From Phycisphaerae bacterium (GTDB lineage Bacteria > Planctomycetota > Phycisphaerae > Phycisphaerales > UBA1924): 64,000 bases of DNA. Made by a program: the position numbers and the translations under genes. Below are positions 63,234 through 64,000 of the stretch, piece by piece. The DNA lies in contig JAUIES010000001.1 of NCBI GenBank assembly GCA_030429705.1, forward strand, positions 1,674,001-1,738,000, in the 5' to 3' direction. Numbering within the stretch: the stretch's first letter is position 1; each line of letters begins with the position of its first letter. The notes below the pieces were generated by a model, which was given only the letters and a program-made list of their open reading frames with translations, had not been told where the DNA came from and made no database searches.

Positions 63234-63512
63234 ATGTCGCTGCGCACACTGACTGAAGATGTTCTCTACGCCGGAACCGGGTTTCTCGGGCGATTGGCGG
63301 TTGCCTGGGCGGGCGCTCCGCGCGGTGTGCGTCGCACGGTGGCGGTGCTGATGGTGGTTGTGGTGCTGGCGGTGTGGCTTGGGCCGAAGCTTGATCTGTT
63401 CAGCGGTTCTCGATCGGGATTCACGGCTGAGGAACTGCGTTTGATCGAGCAAGCGGGCAAGTCTGAGCCCATTGAGAGTCGGCTGCCGTGGTGGTATACC
63501 CCCAACGAGTGA
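63234..63512 (+). CDS. small single-pass membrane protein
   Basis: A 92-residue protein starting 3 bp after the pseudopilin stop, so part of the same operon. It has one clear membrane segment (about 36-51) and a polar C-terminus ending W-W-Y-T-P-N-E. No family is recognised. Its coupling to a pseudopilin suggests an accessory role in the same apparatus. Confidence 0.65.
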   Translation: MSLRTLTEDVLYAGTGFLGRLAVAWAGAPRGVRRTVAVLMVVVVLAVWLGPKLDLFSGSRSGFTAEELRLIEQAGKSEPIESRLPWWYTPNE

Positions 63513-63596
63513 TTGCGACGGCGGTTGTGGTCTGCCAGTCTCGCCGAGTTGTGCTACGCTTGTGCCCTCACTTCTGGTTCTCTTGAAAGGTCCGCC

Positions 63597-64000
63597 ATGG
63601 CTGTGCTCATCAACGCCGACACGAAGGTCATTTGTCAGGGTATCACCGGTTCGTTTGGAGCGGTGCACACGCGCGGGTGCCTGCACTATGGCACCAAGAT
63701 GGTTGGTGGTGTGACCCCCGGCAAAGGTGGACAGAAGGACGCAAACGGGCTTGCGATTTTTGATACCGTCAAACAGGCTGTCGATGAAACGGGTGCGGAA
63801 GCGACGATGATCTTTGTGCCCCCGGCGTTTACCGGTGATGCGATTCTCGAGGCTGCGGACGCCGGCATTCGCGTGATCTGTGCGATCACCGAAGGGGTGC
63901 CGGTGCAGGACATGATTCGCGTGCGTGCGGTGCTTGATGAAATGAACATCAGCGCTCGAGGCGCTGATGTCGAGCCTGCTCAGGATCTGTTTACGCTGAT
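63597..64000 (+). CDS. sucD: succinyl-CoA synthetase alpha subunit (5' part)
   Basis: The first 134 codons of an ADP-forming succinyl-CoA synthetase alpha chain; it runs off the window. Clear motifs: K-V-I-C-Q-G-I-T-G-S-F-G, the CoA-binding Y-G-T-K-M-V-G-G-V-T-P-G-K-G-G and A-I-T-E-G-V-P-V-Q-D-M. ATG 63597 follows GAAAGG. After L-D-E-M-N-I-S-A-R-G-A-D-V the sequence does not reach the expected G-P-N-C-P-G; an insertion of about 15 residues may precede it, or the reading continues outside. Confidence 0.93.
   Translation, partial: MAVLINADTKVICQGITGSFGAVHTRGCLHYGTKMVGGVTPGKGGQKDANGLAIFDTVKQAVDETGAEATMIFVPPAFTGDAILEAADAGIRVICAITEGVPVQDMIRVRAVLDEMNISARGADVEPAQDLFTL

Overview
The window looks like chromosomal DNA of a planctomycete, most likely class Phycisphaerae. 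The evidence is indirect but consistent. Secreted proteins end either in a PEP-CTERM-like tail (a PAPG/PTPG-type motif, a hydrophobic segment, then RRRR) or in a two-repeat dockerin-like tail built on a DFFDV motif and closed by GC or GCP. There are two sulfatases, a Tat-exported Gfo/Idh oxidoreductase, pseudopilin-like proteins (one with an H-X9-DG motif), a DUF3179 protein and a glycine-rich RRM protein. GC content is about 60%. No rRNA, tRNA, CRISPR array, transposase, integrase or phage gene was seen.

Layout. 0-6.5 kb: probable sugar or sugar-acid catabolism (FAD oxidoreductase, MFS transporter plus flavin-binding protein, Gfo/Idh oxidoreductase, S41 peptidase). 7-23 kb: housekeeping genes, namely an EF-G paralogue, gltX, an aminotransferase/AtoE transporter pair, a class V aminotransferase, an RRM protein, maf, an omega-amidase-like hydrolase, a sulfatase, an FHA-GspE fusion ATPase and serS. 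22.7-38 kb: exported proteins (three PEP-CTERM-like proteins and a metallopeptidase with a dockerin-like tail) interleaved with a glycosyltransferase, mutY, cdaA-ybbR, a solitary atpA, a giant mechanosensitive channel and a half-size EamA transporter. 38-48.7 kb: a propeller-like protein, two NTF2-fold proteins, lepA, a sulfatase, a stress protein, a YceI protein, a membrane protein, yjbQ, a GNAT acetyltransferase and a pseudopilin. 48.9-64 kb: rnr, an NDUFA9-like protein, ffh, a DUF3179-SGNH fusion, a seven-repeat propeller with dockerin-like tail, a fourth PEP-CTERM-like protein, a P-loop/deoxyribosyltransferase-like protein, a second pseudopilin and the 5' part of sucD.

Two large-scale features stand out. 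First, strand composition flips: left of about 38.2 kb the + strand is C-rich, and right of about 38.5 kb it is G-rich, whichever strand is coding. This is the pattern expected at a replication origin, or at an inversion breakpoint. Second, the right half contains intergenic repeat families: a 59-bp pair, a hairpin pair, a ~225-bp pair, a scattered 14-mer and a 21-bp tandem array. A sequence sharing a core with one of them appears to lie in frame inside gltX.

Several gene pairs overlap by ATGA (aminotransferase/atoE, mutY/glycosyltransferase, cdaA/ybbR, yjbQ/GNAT), implying translational coupling. Unusual architectures include FHA-GspE, DUF3179-SGNH, a P-loop protein with a deoxyribosyltransferase-like C-terminus, and a CdaA whose catalytic DGA motif reads DLA.
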